Shown piece after piece: positions 18,575-27,444 of a DNA stretch of 64,000 bases. The DNA is from Arthrobacter sp. ok362 (lineage in GTDB: Bacteria > Actinomycetota > Actinomycetes > Actinomycetales > Micrococcaceae): NCBI RefSeq assembly GCF_900102785.1, contig NZ_FNGC01000008.1, forward strand, positions 62,001-126,000, in the 5' to 3' direction. Made by a program: the position numbers and the translations under genes. Position 1 is the stretch's first letter; each line of letters starts with the position of its first letter. A model generated the notes under the pieces. That model was not told the DNA's origin and made no database searches. It saw nothing but the letters and a program-made list of their open reading frames with translations.

Positions 18575-18671
18575 TGTTTAAAGCGCCCCCGGTAGGCGCA
18601 GGGACCAACAGCCGGGGACCAACAGCCGGGAATCACCGGCCAGGGGCGAACCGCGGTCCAAACAGCAGGGA

Positions 18672-19415
18672 TCAGTCCGTGGTCTGGGCGATGATGTCGC
18701 GGATTGCGTCGAAATGGGTGCTGAGCCGTTCCGCTGCCAGGGCCTTGTCCGCCGAGGCGACAGCCTCATAGATCCCCCTGTGCTGCGCGGCCGTCGCCAG
18801 GAGGTCGACGGCGTAGGGACCGCCGAGTTCAAGGTGGATCCGGCGGTAGACCTTCCAGAAGACATCCATCAGGCTGATCAATAGATCGTTGTTCAGCGGT
18901 TCGAAAAGCCTGCGGTGGAACTCCGCGTCGGCCTCAATGAACGGCTCCCCCGCAGTGGCCAGCGCTTCCATCCGGCGCACGGATTCCTCCACCGCGGCCA
19001 ACTGCTCCTCGCTGATCCGGTCCATGGCGGCGCCGACCAGGCCGGATTCGAGTGCTTGCCGGACCTCCACGAGCTGCTGGGCTTCCTCACCGTGATGGCG
19101 CAGCGACAGCCTGGCCCGGAAGGTGAGCCCATCAGTCAGGGCTTCAAAATTGTTCGGTGCCACGAACATGCCGAAGCCGTGGCGGATCTCAATGATGCCC
19201 AGCGCCTGGAGCGCCTTCAGGGACTCCCGCAGCGTGTTGCGGCCGACGCCGAGCGCCGCAGTGAGCTCGTTCTCCGTCGGCAACGGGTCCCCGGCAACAA
19301 GGTCGCGCTCCAGGATCAGCTCCAGGATGTCCGATTGAAGCGCCCGGAGCCGGGCCTGGGCACTGAACCTCGCCAGCGGTATGGCCGTGCCTGTTGTCAT
19401 GTTGCGTGCGGCCAT
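18672..19415 (-). CDS. FadR/GntR-family transcriptional regulator
   Basis: 247-aa regulator. The N-terminal GntR winged helix (about residues 20-85) shows LPTENELTAALGVGRNTLRESLKAL and IIEIRHGFGMFV. The C-terminal all-helical FCD domain has metal-ligand-like positions in EADAEFHRRL and the late His of AQHRGIYEAV, suggesting a small organic-acid effector. ATG 19415 has an excellent RBS (GGAGGAGG, 5 nt spacing). Divergent from the flavoprotein gene starting at 19587; control of that gene or of itself is possible but not shown. Confidence 0.9.
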   Translation of the reverse strand: MAARNMTTGTAIPLARFSAQARLRALQSDILELILERDLVAGDPLPTENELTAALGVGRNTLRESLKALQALGIIEIRHGFGMFVAPNNFEALTDGLTFRARLSLRHHGEEAQQLVEVRQALESGLVGAAMDRISEEQLAAVEESVRRMEALATAGEPFIEADAEFHRRLFEPLNNDLLISLMDVFWKVYRRIHLELGGPYAVDLLATAAQHRGIYEAVASADKALAAERLSTHFDAIRDIIAQTTD

Positions 19416-19586
19416 GGCCGCCTCCTCCCCCAAGTATGGTCCCAACAGTAGCGACCGTCCCCCCTCCTGCAAAGGGTTCGGCCCGGCATATTACGTCGGA
19501 ACCCAGCAGCGTCGGCGCCCGGGGCGCCCCGGGAGCCCGCCCGGGCACGGCCGGATCCGGCCATGGCCCCGGCGTAGGCTGGTGCC

Positions 19587-21122
19587 ATGACAGCACAGCT
19601 TCTGCGGGAATTCGATGTCATTGTGATCGGCGCGGGCGCCGTGGGCGAGAACGTGGCGGACCGTGTGGTCCGTGGCGGCCTGACAGCGGTGCTCGTCGAG
19701 GCGGAGCTGGTAGGCGGCGAGTGCTCTTACTGGGCATGCATGCCCTCGAAAGCGCTCCTGCGTCCAGGCACCGCACTGCACGGCGCGCAGACAGTCCCGG
19801 GAGCCCGGGAAGCGGTCACCCGCACCTTGGATCCGGCAGCCGTCCTGAAGCGCCGGGACTACTTCACCTCGAACTGGCAGGACGGCAGCCAGGTCAAGTG
19901 GTTGGAGGACACCGGGATCGAACTGATCCGCGGCCGCGGCTGGATCACCGCTCCACGGCAGGTCGAAGTGGCAGGGCAGGACGGCAACAGCTACGCGCTG
20001 ACGGCCCGGCATGCCGTGGTGGTCGCCACGGGATCCACCCCCAACCAGCCGCCGGTGGAGGGGCTTCACGACGTTGACTACTGGACCACCCGGGAGGCGA
20101 CCTCTGCCCGCGCGGTCCCGGCGCGGCTCGCGGTCCTGGGCGGCGGGGTTGCCGGCGTCGAACTCGCCCAGGCTTATGCCCGCCTTGGCGCGTCCGTCAC
20201 CCTCGTGGCCCGCGGCGGCCTCTTGGGCGTTTTCCCGGGGCAGGCCGCCGATCTGGTCGCGGCCGGCCTGCGCGCCGACGGCGTCGACCTCCGCCTGCAT
20301 ACCGGGACCCGGAGCGTGCACGAAAACGACGACGGTTCCCTCACCGTCGTGCTCGACGGCGGCCCCAAGGACAGTCCGGGCGTCGGCCCCGCGGACGGCC
20401 CGGCCCACGGCCCTACGGACGGCCCCGCCCGGGGCGCCACGGTCACGGCGGACAAGCTGCTCGTCACTACTGGCCGGCACCCCGCGCTCGACGGGCTCGG
20501 CCTGGACAGCGTCGGGCTCTCGGCGCCCGAGGGCGGGACCCTGCGACTCACCACCGATTCCACCGGACTAGTCCACCGCGCAACTGACAACGAGGTCTCC
20601 GGCAATCCATGGCTCTACGCTGCCGGCGACGCCGCTGGACGGGCCATGCTGACCCATCAGGGCAAGTACGGTGCCCGCGCTATCGGAGACGCCATTGCCG
20701 CCCGGGCCAAGGGTGAACTCACCGGCGAGCCGGCACCGTGGAGCCGCTTTGCCCACACGGCATATGAACACGCGGTGCCGAATGTGGTGTTTACCGACCC
20801 GGAGCTGGCGAATGTCGGCCGCACCATGGCGCAGGCCGAGAAAGACGGCTTCCGGGCCTCCGCCGTGGAGCTTCCCATCCAGGTGGCCGGCTCCTCCCTG
20901 CACGCCGAACACTACGAAGGGTGGGCGCAGCTGGTTATCGACGAGGACCGCAACGTGCTGCTCGGCGCCACGTTCGCCGGACCGGATGTGGCTGAACTCC
21001 TGCACGCCGCCACCATTGCGGTGGTGGGGGAAGTGCCGCTGGACCGCCTGTGGCACGCGGTGCCTTCCTATCCGACGATCAGCGAGGTCTGGCTCCGCCT
21101 GCTGGAGGAGTACGGCCTCTGA
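19587..21122 (+). CDS. pyridine nucleotide-disulfide oxidoreductase (lipoamide dehydrogenase/mercuric reductase-like)
   Basis: 511-aa class I flavoprotein disulfide reductase. FAD motif VIVIGAGAVGENVADRV; redox disulfide C-x4-C in GGECSYWACMPSK, a variant of the usual GGTCLNVGC; NAD motif VLGGGVAGVELAQAYARLG; second FAD motif YAAGDAAG; C-terminal dimerisation motif HAVPSYPTISEVW with the catalytic-type His. A low-complexity loop of GP(A/T)DGPA(H/R)G repeats (residues about 256-285) is inserted before TADKLLV and is unusual. The motif differs from true LpdA, so the physiological disulfide substrate is unknown. Divergent from the FadR-type gene. Confidence 0.88.
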   Translation: MTAQLLREFDVIVIGAGAVGENVADRVVRGGLTAVLVEAELVGGECSYWACMPSKALLRPGTALHGAQTVPGAREAVTRTLDPAAVLKRRDYFTSNWQDGSQVKWLEDTGIELIRGRGWITAPRQVEVAGQDGNSYALTARHAVVVATGSTPNQPPVEGLHDVDYWTTREATSARAVPARLAVLGGGVAGVELAQAYARLGASVTLVARGGLLGVFPGQAADLVAAGLRADGVDLRLHTGTRSVHENDDGSLTVVLDGGPKDSPGVGPADGPAHGPTDGPARGATVTADKLLVTTGRHPALDGLGLDSVGLSAPEGGTLRLTTDSTGLVHRATDNEVSGNPWLYAAGDAAGRAMLTHQGKYGARAIGDAIAARAKGELTGEPAPWSRFAHTAYEHAVPNVVFTDPELANVGRTMAQAEKDGFRASAVELPIQVAGSSLHAEHYEGWAQLVIDEDRNVLLGATFAGPDVAELLHAATIAVVGEVPLDRLWHAVPSYPTISEVWLRLLEEYGL

Positions 21123-21220
21123 ACCGGCAGGAGGCGTTCCGGCACCGCAGACCCGGACAGCCCGGCCGCCGCTGCGGCCTGCGGCACGTCTTGTTCATCA
21201 CATCGCCCGGATTCTATTTG

Positions 21221-21236
21221 AACTGACTGGTCAGTT
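21221..21236 (+). promoter_or_regulatory. TetR-type operator of the YhgE operon
   Basis: Perfect palindrome AACTGAC-TG-GTCAGTT, matching operators of many TetR repressors. A plausible promoter TTGTTC (21191-21196), 18-nt gap, TATTTG (21215-21220) abuts it, so bound repressor would block transcription. The operon encodes a TetR protein as its third gene. Confidence 0.75.
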
Positions 21237-21278
21237 TAGTTAGCCTTGAGTGGACATCGTTTCTGCGAAAGGCCCGCT

Positions 21279-22019
21279 TTGCTCTGCGTACAACAGCTCT
21301 CCGTGACCGGCCGGCGGGATGACCTGCTGCCGCCAACTTCGCTGGAGGCCGCCCGCGGGGACCTCCTGCTGGTCGAAGGTGTCCGCCAGGACCAGCGGAC
21401 GGCCCTGGCCCTGGCCCTGAGCGGACGCATGAAGCCCTCGGCGGGGATCGTGAACTGGGACGGAAGTGCCCGGATCAAGGTGCTCCGGCAGGCGAGCAGC
21501 GTGGTCGACTCCCCCGGCGTCAACGAGCCCGAACAGCACCTGAGCGTCCGCGACCTCGTCACCGAGGACCTGGCCCTGGTGCCGCGCCGCCACCGTGGCG
21601 CCGCGCGCAGCACGCCCTGGCTGAGGCTCAACAATTTCGAAGATATCGCCGGGCTTTGGACCGAGCAGCTGCCGGCAGGCCGACGGACCGAGCTCCTCAC
21701 GGCGCTCGCCCTCGCCAATCCGGACACCGATCTCCTCGTGGTGGACTCCCCCGACCGGCACAGCGGCGATGCTGCCGACTGGCTGCCGCGGCTGCAGGAA
21801 CTGGCGCACGACGCCGGGCGGCCGCTCGCCGTCGTCGCCACCGTCACCCGTCTTCCGGACAGCTGGACCGGGCCCGCCGCCGTGATCGGCAACGCCATCC
21901 CGCAAGCCGACCCCGATGCTGCCGGAGCTGACGCTGACGGAGTCCAGGCTCACAAAGCTGGCCCTCCCGAAACCTTCTTGCCCGAATCCCTCTCCCCCGA
22001 AACCGAGGACGCAAAGTGA
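21279..22019 (+). CDS. degenerate ABC-type ATP-binding protein, YhgE partner
   Basis: About 246-aa protein with the outline of an ABC ATPase but degraded motifs. The Walker A position reads EGVRQDQRTALALALSGRM with no GKS/T. The signature region is LPAGRRTELLTALALANP, and the Walker B-like strand is DLLVVDSPDRHS. It therefore probably does not hydrolyse ATP normally. The start is uncertain: TTG 21279 follows GAAAGG by five nt and gives LLCVQQLSVTGRRD, the usual N-terminus of ABC proteins. The stop overlaps the YhgE start (GTGA). First gene of an operator-controlled operon. Confidence 0.75.
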   Translation: MLCVQQLSVTGRRDDLLPPTSLEAARGDLLLVEGVRQDQRTALALALSGRMKPSAGIVNWDGSARIKVLRQASSVVDSPGVNEPEQHLSVRDLVTEDLALVPRRHRGAARSTPWLRLNNFEDIAGLWTEQLPAGRRTELLTALALANPDTDLLVVDSPDRHSGDAADWLPRLQELAHDAGRPLAVVATVTRLPDSWTGPAAVIGNAIPQADPDAAGADADGVQAHKAGPPETFLPESLSPETEDAK

Positions 22020-24088
22020 CAGTGCTGCGGCTGGCCCGCTCCGAGCTCAAACGAATGACCGGCGGGCTACTGCCCAAGCTGACCATCCTGGCCCTGGCCC
22101 TCGTTCCGCTGCTCTACGGCGCCGTGTACCTCTACGCCAACTGGGATCCGTACGGCAAGCTGAATCAGATCGATGCGGCCCTGGTGGTGCAGGACTCCGG
22201 TGCCGCGGCTGCCGACGGCACGCGGCTGGAGGCCGGCCGGAAGGTGGCCGAGAGCCTGGTGGACGGCCACGTCTTCAACTGGAAGACGGTCGCCAGCACA
22301 GAGGAAGCAGACCAGGGCGTCAGCAACGGCACCTACGCCTTCGCCCTGAAAATTCCGCAGGACTTTTCCGCGAACCTGGTCTCCCCCGGCAGCTTCGACG
22401 CCGCCAACCAGGCCATGCTCAATGTCACCACCAACGATGCCAACAACTATCTCCTGAGCACTATCGTGGACAAACTGACCACCGCGGTGCACACGACGGT
22501 CGCCAAGGAGGTGGGCGAGGAAACCGCCAACCAGCTCCTCACCGGATTCGGCACCATCCATACGCAGATGCTCAAGGCCTCCGATGGCGCAGGCCAGCTC
22601 GCCGACGGCGTCGCCCGGCTCCACGACGGCACCGTGACCCTGCACCAGGGCACCGGCGAGCTCAAATCCGGCGCCACCGGGCTTTACAACGGCGAGGTCA
22701 AGCTCCGGGACGGCGCCACTTCGCTCAGCGCCGGGGCCGGTCAGCTCAGCAGCGGCCTCACCCAGCTCAAGGACAAGACCGCAGCCCTGCCTGCCGACGC
22801 ACAACAGCTGGCCGACGGCGCCGCCCAGGTGGCCGCGGGCAACGCCGCCCTCAACGCCGCCTTCAAAACCCAAGCCCAGGCCCTTCCCGGACAACTCACG
22901 GCCGCGCAGCAGGCCGCTGCACAGGCCCAGCGGAGCAGGGTCGTGGCGTCCACCAGCCGACTGGTCGCCGCCGGCGTCCTCAGCCAGGAGCAGGCCGACA
23001 AGGTGGTGGCCGACGTCGACGCCACCGCTGCACCGCCCGCGGCTTCTGCCGCCGCTTCTGCCTCCGCCGCCAAACTGCAGGCCGCCGCCGCGCAGGTCCA
23101 GAAGCTGGCCGACGGTTCCGCCGCCGTCAGCGCCGGCGCCTCCCAACTGGCCGGCGCCGCACCCGCCCTCAGCGACGCCGTCGGCCAGGCCTCCGCCGGG
23201 GCGGACCAGCTGGCCGCCGGTTCGGCGGCCCTCGCTGCCGGCCAGCAGAACGCCGTCGACGGCGCCGGCAAACTCGTGCAGGGAGCCCAGAAACTCGACG
23301 ACGGCGCGGCGCAGCTGGAGAGCGGCGCGGCGACGGCATCCGACGGCGCGCGAACGCTCGCCGCGGAACTCGCCCAGGGCGCCGGGAAGGTCCCCAATCC
23401 CGACGGCGCCCAGAAGGACAGCCTCTCCAAGGTCATCGCGGATCCGGTCACCGTCAGCAATGTCTCGCAGGCCAAGGCCGGGTCCTACGGCGCCGGGCTG
23501 GCGCCGTTCTTCCTGACGCTGGCCCTGTGGATCGGCATCTTCATGCTGGTGCAGGCGATGCGCCCGGTCACCCAGCGCGCACTGGCCTCCAATGCACCGG
23601 CCTGGAAGATTGCCGCCGGCGGCTGGCTTCCGTTCCTGGCAGTGTCCGCCGTGCAGGCGAGCCTGCTGACCCTGGTGGTGGACGTGGGGCTCGGGCTGGA
23701 CCCTGCCCACCCGGTGCTCATGTGGTTCCTCATGCTGGCGGCCGCGATGGCGTTCAGCGCAATCATCCAGGGTGTGGTGGCGCTGCTGGGCTCGCCCGGC
23801 AAGCTCGTAGTGCTCATCCTGCTGGTGCTGCAGCTGGTGTCCTCCGGCGGCACCTTCCCGTGGCAGACCACGCCCGAGCCGCTGCACGTGGTGCACCAGA
23901 TCCTGCCGATGGGCTACGTGGTCAGCGGCATGCGGCACCTGATCTACGGCGCTGATCTCGCCATCATCCTGCCCACCATGCTGGGACTGGTTGGCTACAC
24001 TTTGCTGGGACTGGCAATGTCAACCGTTGCCGTCCGCAAGAACAAATACTGGACCCTCAAGACACTGAAACCGGAGATCGCCGTATGA
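22016..24088 (+). CDS. YhgE/Pip-family membrane protein
   Basis: 690-aa membrane protein. One N-terminal TM (LTILALALVPLLYGAVYLYA) is followed by a long extracytoplasmic region with many heptad-like repeats of the GA.QLADG/ LSSGLTQL kind (about residues 180-480, partly Ala-rich), then a C-terminal bundle of about five TMs. This is the YhgE/Pip (phage infection protein) architecture; relatives include the MmpL/ESAT-type secretion accessory YueB. Role is unknown but often linked to export or envelope stress. It overlaps both neighbours (GTGA upstream, ATGA downstream), so the three genes form one unit. Confidence 0.9.
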   Translation: MTVLRLARSELKRMTGGLLPKLTILALALVPLLYGAVYLYANWDPYGKLNQIDAALVVQDSGAAAADGTRLEAGRKVAESLVDGHVFNWKTVASTEEADQGVSNGTYAFALKIPQDFSANLVSPGSFDAANQAMLNVTTNDANNYLLSTIVDKLTTAVHTTVAKEVGEETANQLLTGFGTIHTQMLKASDGAGQLADGVARLHDGTVTLHQGTGELKSGATGLYNGEVKLRDGATSLSAGAGQLSSGLTQLKDKTAALPADAQQLADGAAQVAAGNAALNAAFKTQAQALPGQLTAAQQAAAQAQRSRVVASTSRLVAAGVLSQEQADKVVADVDATAAPPAASAAASASAAKLQAAAAQVQKLADGSAAVSAGASQLAGAAPALSDAVGQASAGADQLAAGSAALAAGQQNAVDGAGKLVQGAQKLDDGAAQLESGAATASDGARTLAAELAQGAGKVPNPDGAQKDSLSKVIADPVTVSNVSQAKAGSYGAGLAPFFLTLALWIGIFMLVQAMRPVTQRALASNAPAWKIAAGGWLPFLAVSAVQASLLTLVVDVGLGLDPAHPVLMWFLMLAAAMAFSAIIQGVVALLGSPGKLVVLILLVLQLVSSGGTFPWQTTPEPLHVVHQILPMGYVVSGMRHLIYGADLAIILPTMLGLVGYTLLGLAMSTVAVRKNKYWTLKTLKPEIAV

Positions 24089-24747
24089 CCACCAGCCAAA
24101 GCGGCGACAGCCCGGCAGGTTCCGGGGACGCGCAGAAAAAGCTCCGGCCAGCCCGCACGAACGCCACGAGGCAGAAACTGTTCGAGGCGTCCATGGAACT
24201 GATCGGGGAGCGCGGCGCGGCGGGCGTGACGGTGGACGAGATCGCCACGGCAGCCGGGGTGTCCAAGGGCACGGTGTATTACAACTTTGGCAGCAAGTCG
24301 GACCTGATTGCCCAGCTGCTGCGCCACGGCGTGGACATCCTCATGGCACGGCTCCTGAGCGTCAGGGACGACTCCGCCGATCCCCTCGCAGCCATGGAGG
24401 AGATGATCGGCCAGGCCATGGACTTCATGGCCGAGTACCCGTCCTTCGCCCGGCTTTGGGTCAGCGAAAACTGGCGCACCCCCAGTGAATGGCAGGACAC
24501 GTTCGCCGAGCTCCGGGGGCGCCTGCTCGCGGTGATCGGCTCTGCCATCGACGGTGTCGCCGCCGCCTATCCCGTGGATCCCGCCGTATCCCGGGGCAGC
24601 CTTGAAACGGCAATCTTTGGGGCCTGTTTCGTGGTGGGCCTGGACCGCCAGACGTACAACCCGGAGCGGACCAGGGAGCAGAGTGTCGCCGCAATTATGG
24701 CCTCCATGCGCGGCTACGTCGTGAAGCAGCCGCCCGCTCGGGCATGA
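24085..24747 (+). CDS. TetR-family transcriptional repressor
   Basis: 220-aa regulator with the canonical HTH (TVDEIATAAGVSKGTVYYNFGSKSDLI, residues about 50-75) and a helical C-terminal ligand domain. The start overlaps the YhgE stop by ATGA. It most likely represses its own operon through the palindrome at 21221-21236. Ligand unknown. Confidence 0.93.
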   Translation: MTTSQSGDSPAGSGDAQKKLRPARTNATRQKLFEASMELIGERGAAGVTVDEIATAAGVSKGTVYYNFGSKSDLIAQLLRHGVDILMARLLSVRDDSADPLAAMEEMIGQAMDFMAEYPSFARLWVSENWRTPSEWQDTFAELRGRLLAVIGSAIDGVAAAYPVDPAVSRGSLETAIFGACFVVGLDRQTYNPERTREQSVAAIMASMRGYVVKQPPARA

Positions 24748-25394
24748 TTGTTCACATGCGTCACATGGGTACCAGCGGGAAGATAGCCATCGGAGCGTTC
24801 CTCGCCGCCCTGGCACTTCTGGTCCTGACCGGAATAACCCTGCACGAGTGGGTGCTGGTGTGGTTTGTCGGGGCTGCCGCCACGGCCTATGTGGCCTGTG
24901 TGGCGGAGGTGGTGGTCCGGCGCCGGCACAAGACCCTGGCCGCGAGCGGGGTCGGCAGCATCCTCTTCATCGCGTTCGGGATCGCATTCCTGCGCCAGTG
25001 GGGACTGGCCTTCAACCCCGATCCCGACGCCCTGTCCACGCGCGTCGATTCCGAGCATCCGGATTTGTACTTCTATCTGGCTGCGGCCGCCGGAGCCGTC
25101 ACGCTGCTGTTGCTGTTCGCCGGCACTGTCCTGCCCGGCAAGAGCCGCGGCCGGCGTTCCCCGGGCCGGGCTCCGCGACGCCGCCCGGCGCCTGCCGCAC
25201 GAGGCGCGGCAGCCAGGCCGGCAAGCCCGCGGCCGTCCGCGCCGCGTCCGACGCCCAGGGGAACCGCCGCGCGCCCGGCGGCTCCGCGGGCGGTGGCCCG
25301 GCCCACGGCAAAGTCACCCGCGAAGGCACCGGCCAAGCCACCGGTAAAGTCGCCCGCTGCCAAGTCACCCACCCGGACCTCCGCCCGCCGCTAA
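24744..25394 (+). CDS. membrane protein with basic Ala/Pro/Lys-rich tail
   Basis: 216-aa protein with three clear TM segments (GAFLAALALLVLTGITL; WFVGAAATAYVACVAEVVV; LYFYLAAAAGAVTLLLLFAG) plus a weaker one (VGSILFIAFGIAFL), then an about 85-residue tail rich in Arg, Pro and Ala ending in PAK/PVK/AAKSP repeats like histone H1 tails. ATG 24744 overlaps the TetR stop (ATGA); ATG 24756 is an alternative. Function not recognised. The tail could bind nucleic acid or acidic envelope polymers, which is speculation. Confidence 0.75.
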   Translation: MIVHMRHMGTSGKIAIGAFLAALALLVLTGITLHEWVLVWFVGAAATAYVACVAEVVVRRRHKTLAASGVGSILFIAFGIAFLRQWGLAFNPDPDALSTRVDSEHPDLYFYLAAAAGAVTLLLLFAGTVLPGKSRGRRSPGRAPRRRPAPAARGAAARPASPRPSAPRPTPRGTAARPAAPRAVARPTAKSPAKAPAKPPVKSPAAKSPTRTSARR

Positions 25395-25448
25395 GTCCGG
25401 GGCGCCGGCCCCTGCAGGCTCAGGGGTTTCGGGTTAGAGGTACCGGAC

Positions 25449-26135
25449 TCAGAGGTTTCGAGGCTTGTCTTCCCGGGGGGTGGTATCCGGGCCCTGTGCG
25501 GTGTCCGCCTGGGTCACGTCGTCCCGGCTGCGCTGGTCGCCGGACATTTGGTCGCCGGATGCCGGCGCTCCGGTCGCTGGCTCGCCGGACACTTGGTCGC
25601 CGGATGCGGGCGCGCCGGATGCGGGCATGCCGGTCGCTTGGTCGCCGGATGCGGGCGCGCCGGATGCGGGCATGCCGGTCGCTTGGTCGCCGGATGCGGG
25701 CGCGCCGGATGCGGGCATGCCGGTCGCTGGCTCGCCGGCGGCCCTCTCGGAGCGCAAATCCTTGCGGGTCGGCATTTCCTTGGTCTCGCCTTCACGTTCG
25801 GACGTAACCACGTCAGGGTCCACTTCGTCGGCTTTGCGCAGTTGCTCCTGCGCGCCGGAGCGGACGCTTTCTGCCTCTTGTTGGCGGCTGCGGGCTTCCT
25901 GCCGCAGGCGCTCGGCTTCGAGGTCGGCCTCCTGCGCGTCGGCCTCGGCACGCACCGCCTTGGCCTCACGTTCCCGCGCACCCAATTCGTCGGCCTTGGC
26001 CTGTTCACGCATCTCGGCGGCGCGGTTCCGGTCCGCGGCCACCTTGCGCTTGCGGCTGACCATGACTGCGACTGCCACTATCGCGAGCACCACGATGATG
26101 CCGACGATAATTCCTATGAGCTGCCCTGAATCCAC
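25449..26135 (-). CDS. membrane-anchored coiled-coil protein with 15-residue repeats
   Basis: 228-aa protein: one N-terminal TM (LIGIIVGIIVVLAIVAVAVMV), a charged coiled coil (residues about 30-105, rich in E, R, A), then a repeat region with three identical 15-residue units ATGMPASGAPASGDQ followed by a degenerate fourth, and a charged C-terminus. Start at GTG 26135 with AAGG upstream. It resembles actinobacterial proteins with a short anchor and E/R/A helix. No enzymatic motif. It converges with the preceding operon. Role not known. Confidence 0.78.
   Translation of the reverse strand: MDSGQLIGIIVGIIVVLAIVAVAVMVSRKRKVAADRNRAAEMREQAKADELGAREREAKAVRAEADAQEADLEAERLRQEARSRQQEAESVRSGAQEQLRKADEVDPDVVTSEREGETKEMPTRKDLRSERAAGEPATGMPASGAPASGDQATGMPASGAPASGDQATGMPASGAPASGDQVSGEPATGAPASGDQMSGDQRSRDDVTQADTAQGPDTTPREDKPRNL
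25593..25727. repeat. three perfect 45-bp tandem repeats
   Basis: Units at 25593-25637, 25638-25682 and 25683-25727 are identical on the plus strand, each starting TTGGTCGCCGGATGCGGGCG. They are in-frame within the membrane-anchored coiled-coil gene. Identity at every position including wobble bases indicates recent expansion or homogenisation. Confidence 0.95.
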
Positions 26136-26272
26136 GTTGATCCGCCTTTTCTTAGGTTACTTAACCTGCCCCAAAAACCACTGGAGAAACACATCAGCAA
26201 ACAGCAACAGTAAACCGCAGAACTGGGCCGGTAGCTATGGTCTCGGGAAGCGATATCCGGGCGGGCCTGCGG

Positions 26273-26800
26273 CTATTTGGCGCGGGGTACCTTGAAGTGG
26301 GTCAGTTTGGCGTCCTGCCCGTCCAGTTCGGACCAGGACTTTTCCGTTTCCAGGACGGTCAGAGCGCTGGTCGGAAAGCGGGTGGCGGCATCCATATAGG
26401 CGTCGTGGTCGGAATCGCGCGACGCAAGGTGCATGGCGAGGTCCTGCACCCCGGGCATGTGCGAAATCACCATGAGGGTGCTCACGGTGTCCGGGACGTG
26501 GTTGATCACTGCCAGCATGCGCAAGGCGGACGCGGCGTACAGGCCATCCTCGAGCTTGGGCGTCGGCGCCTTGTCCCCGAGGGCATGGCACACCCAGGTG
26601 CAGGTCTGGCGGGTCCGCAGCGCGCTGGAGCACAGGATGAAATCAGGGACCACGCCGTGCTTTAGCAGCCACTTTCCGGCGACCGGGGCATCGTTGTGGC
26701 CGCGCTCTTCGAGCGGCCTTTCGTGGTCGGCAACCCCGCCGGGCCAGTCGGACTTGGCGTGCCGCATGATCACCAGCCGTTTGATGTGATGCGCGCTCAT
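26273..26800 (-). CDS. SixA-type phosphohistidine phosphatase
   Basis: 175-aa histidine phosphatase of the phosphoglycerate-mutase branch. The RHG-type catalytic motif is MRHAKSDWPGG (residues 12-22), with second catalytic region CSSALRTRQT and the late His in VISHMPGVQDLA. Size and motif match SixA-like proteins that remove phosphate from phosphohistidine, though some members act on small phosphoesters. Start at ATG 26800; the longer upstream ORF is not homologous. Single gene. Confidence 0.9.
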   Translation of the reverse strand: MSAHHIKRLVIMRHAKSDWPGGVADHERPLEERGHNDAPVAGKWLLKHGVVPDFILCSSALRTRQTCTWVCHALGDKAPTPKLEDGLYAASALRMLAVINHVPDTVSTLMVISHMPGVQDLAMHLASRDSDHDAYMDAATRFPTSALTVLETEKSWSELDGQDAKLTHFKVPRAK

Positions 26801-26855
26801 GCCCCAATCCTAGTGCGGTGGCTGTGCGCAACGAGCCCCCGCCGCCCGGGCACGG

Positions 26856-27059
26856 TCAGCCCTCGAGGATAAACGTCACTTCGAGGACAACGTGCCAGGC
26901 AACGACGGCGCCGTCGTTGATTTCGACCTTTTGTTCCTTCACCCAGGCCCCCGTGACGTTGCGCAGGGTCTTGTTGGACCGGTCGATGCCTTCCTTGATG
27001 GCGTCCTCAAACGAGGTCTTGGAGTTGGCGCTCACAGTGGTAATACGTGCAACAGACAT
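26856..27059 (-). CDS. dodecin (flavin-binding)
   Basis: 67-aa protein of dodecin size and sequence: RITTVSANSKTSFEDAIKEG, the WVKEQKV helix-strand and WHVVLEVTFIL. Dodecins form hollow 12-mers that store or buffer flavins or CoA. ATG 27059 has GGGAGGAACC upstream, a strong RBS. The longer in-frame start at 27128 adds non-family residues. Position between SixA and a repeat-rich spacer does not suggest an operon. Confidence 0.95.
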   Translation of the reverse strand: MSVARITTVSANSKTSFEDAIKEGIDRSNKTLRNVTGAWVKEQKVEINDGAVVAWHVVLEVTFILEG

Positions 27060-27143
27060 GGTTCCTCCCAATAGTCGAATGAACGATCCGAAGCCTACGC
27101 CGGAGCCAAGAAACGCAACAGAGTCCAATAGCGACTCACCAAC

Positions 27144-27387
27144 GGCGGCTTCGCCGGATTTGGGGCCGTGCCCGCTTCGCGGTGCCCGCCACGCCGCGGC
27201 CCCAAAATCCGGCCTCGCCGCCTCAGCCGCGGAGGCACATGCCCGTCAGCGGGACCACGCAAGGCCGTCATTCGCGACGGGAACGGGCTGCCCGGCGGAA
27301 GCGAAGTGGCTTTCCGCGCAGTGCCGCATCGCCGACTGAGGAACGAAGGAGGTGTCTAAGGCACGGCGGAAAGCCACTGAAGCTTCC
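27144..27387. repeat. intergenic region with two nested long inverted repeats
   Basis: In the 385-bp spacer between dodecin and the winged-helix gene, 27144-27168 pairs with 27196-27222 (core GCCGGATTTGGGGCCG versus CGGCCCCAAAATCCGGC). A second element pairs 27297-27317 with 27366-27387 around the perfect 13-mer AGTGGCTTTCCGC / GCGGAAAGCCACT. Short ORFs here are not gene-like. It could be a REP/MITE-like element or a structured RNA. No second copy in this window. Confidence 0.6.
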
Positions 27388-27396
27388 GGAAACGCG

Positions 27397-27430
27397 AAAG
27401 CGCCCGCTCCCTAAGGGGAACGGACGCTTT
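27397..27430 (-). terminator. terminator of winged-helix regulator gene
   Basis: Imperfect arms AAAGCGCCCGCTCCC (27397-27411) and GGGGAACGGACGCTTT (27415-27430) around TAA. It lies just past the stop of the minus-strand gene that ends at 27445. Confidence 0.7.
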
Positions 27431-27444
27431 GCGTGAAGCTAAGG

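Noticed and set aside
25560..25740. Regular repeats considered as a CRISPR array
   Set aside because: Units are contiguous 45-bp in-frame coding repeats without spacers; no cas genes in the window.
27182..27436. 84-codon ORF rich in R and P in the dodecin spacer
   Set aside because: Translation of the inverted repeats; no homology and no RBS.
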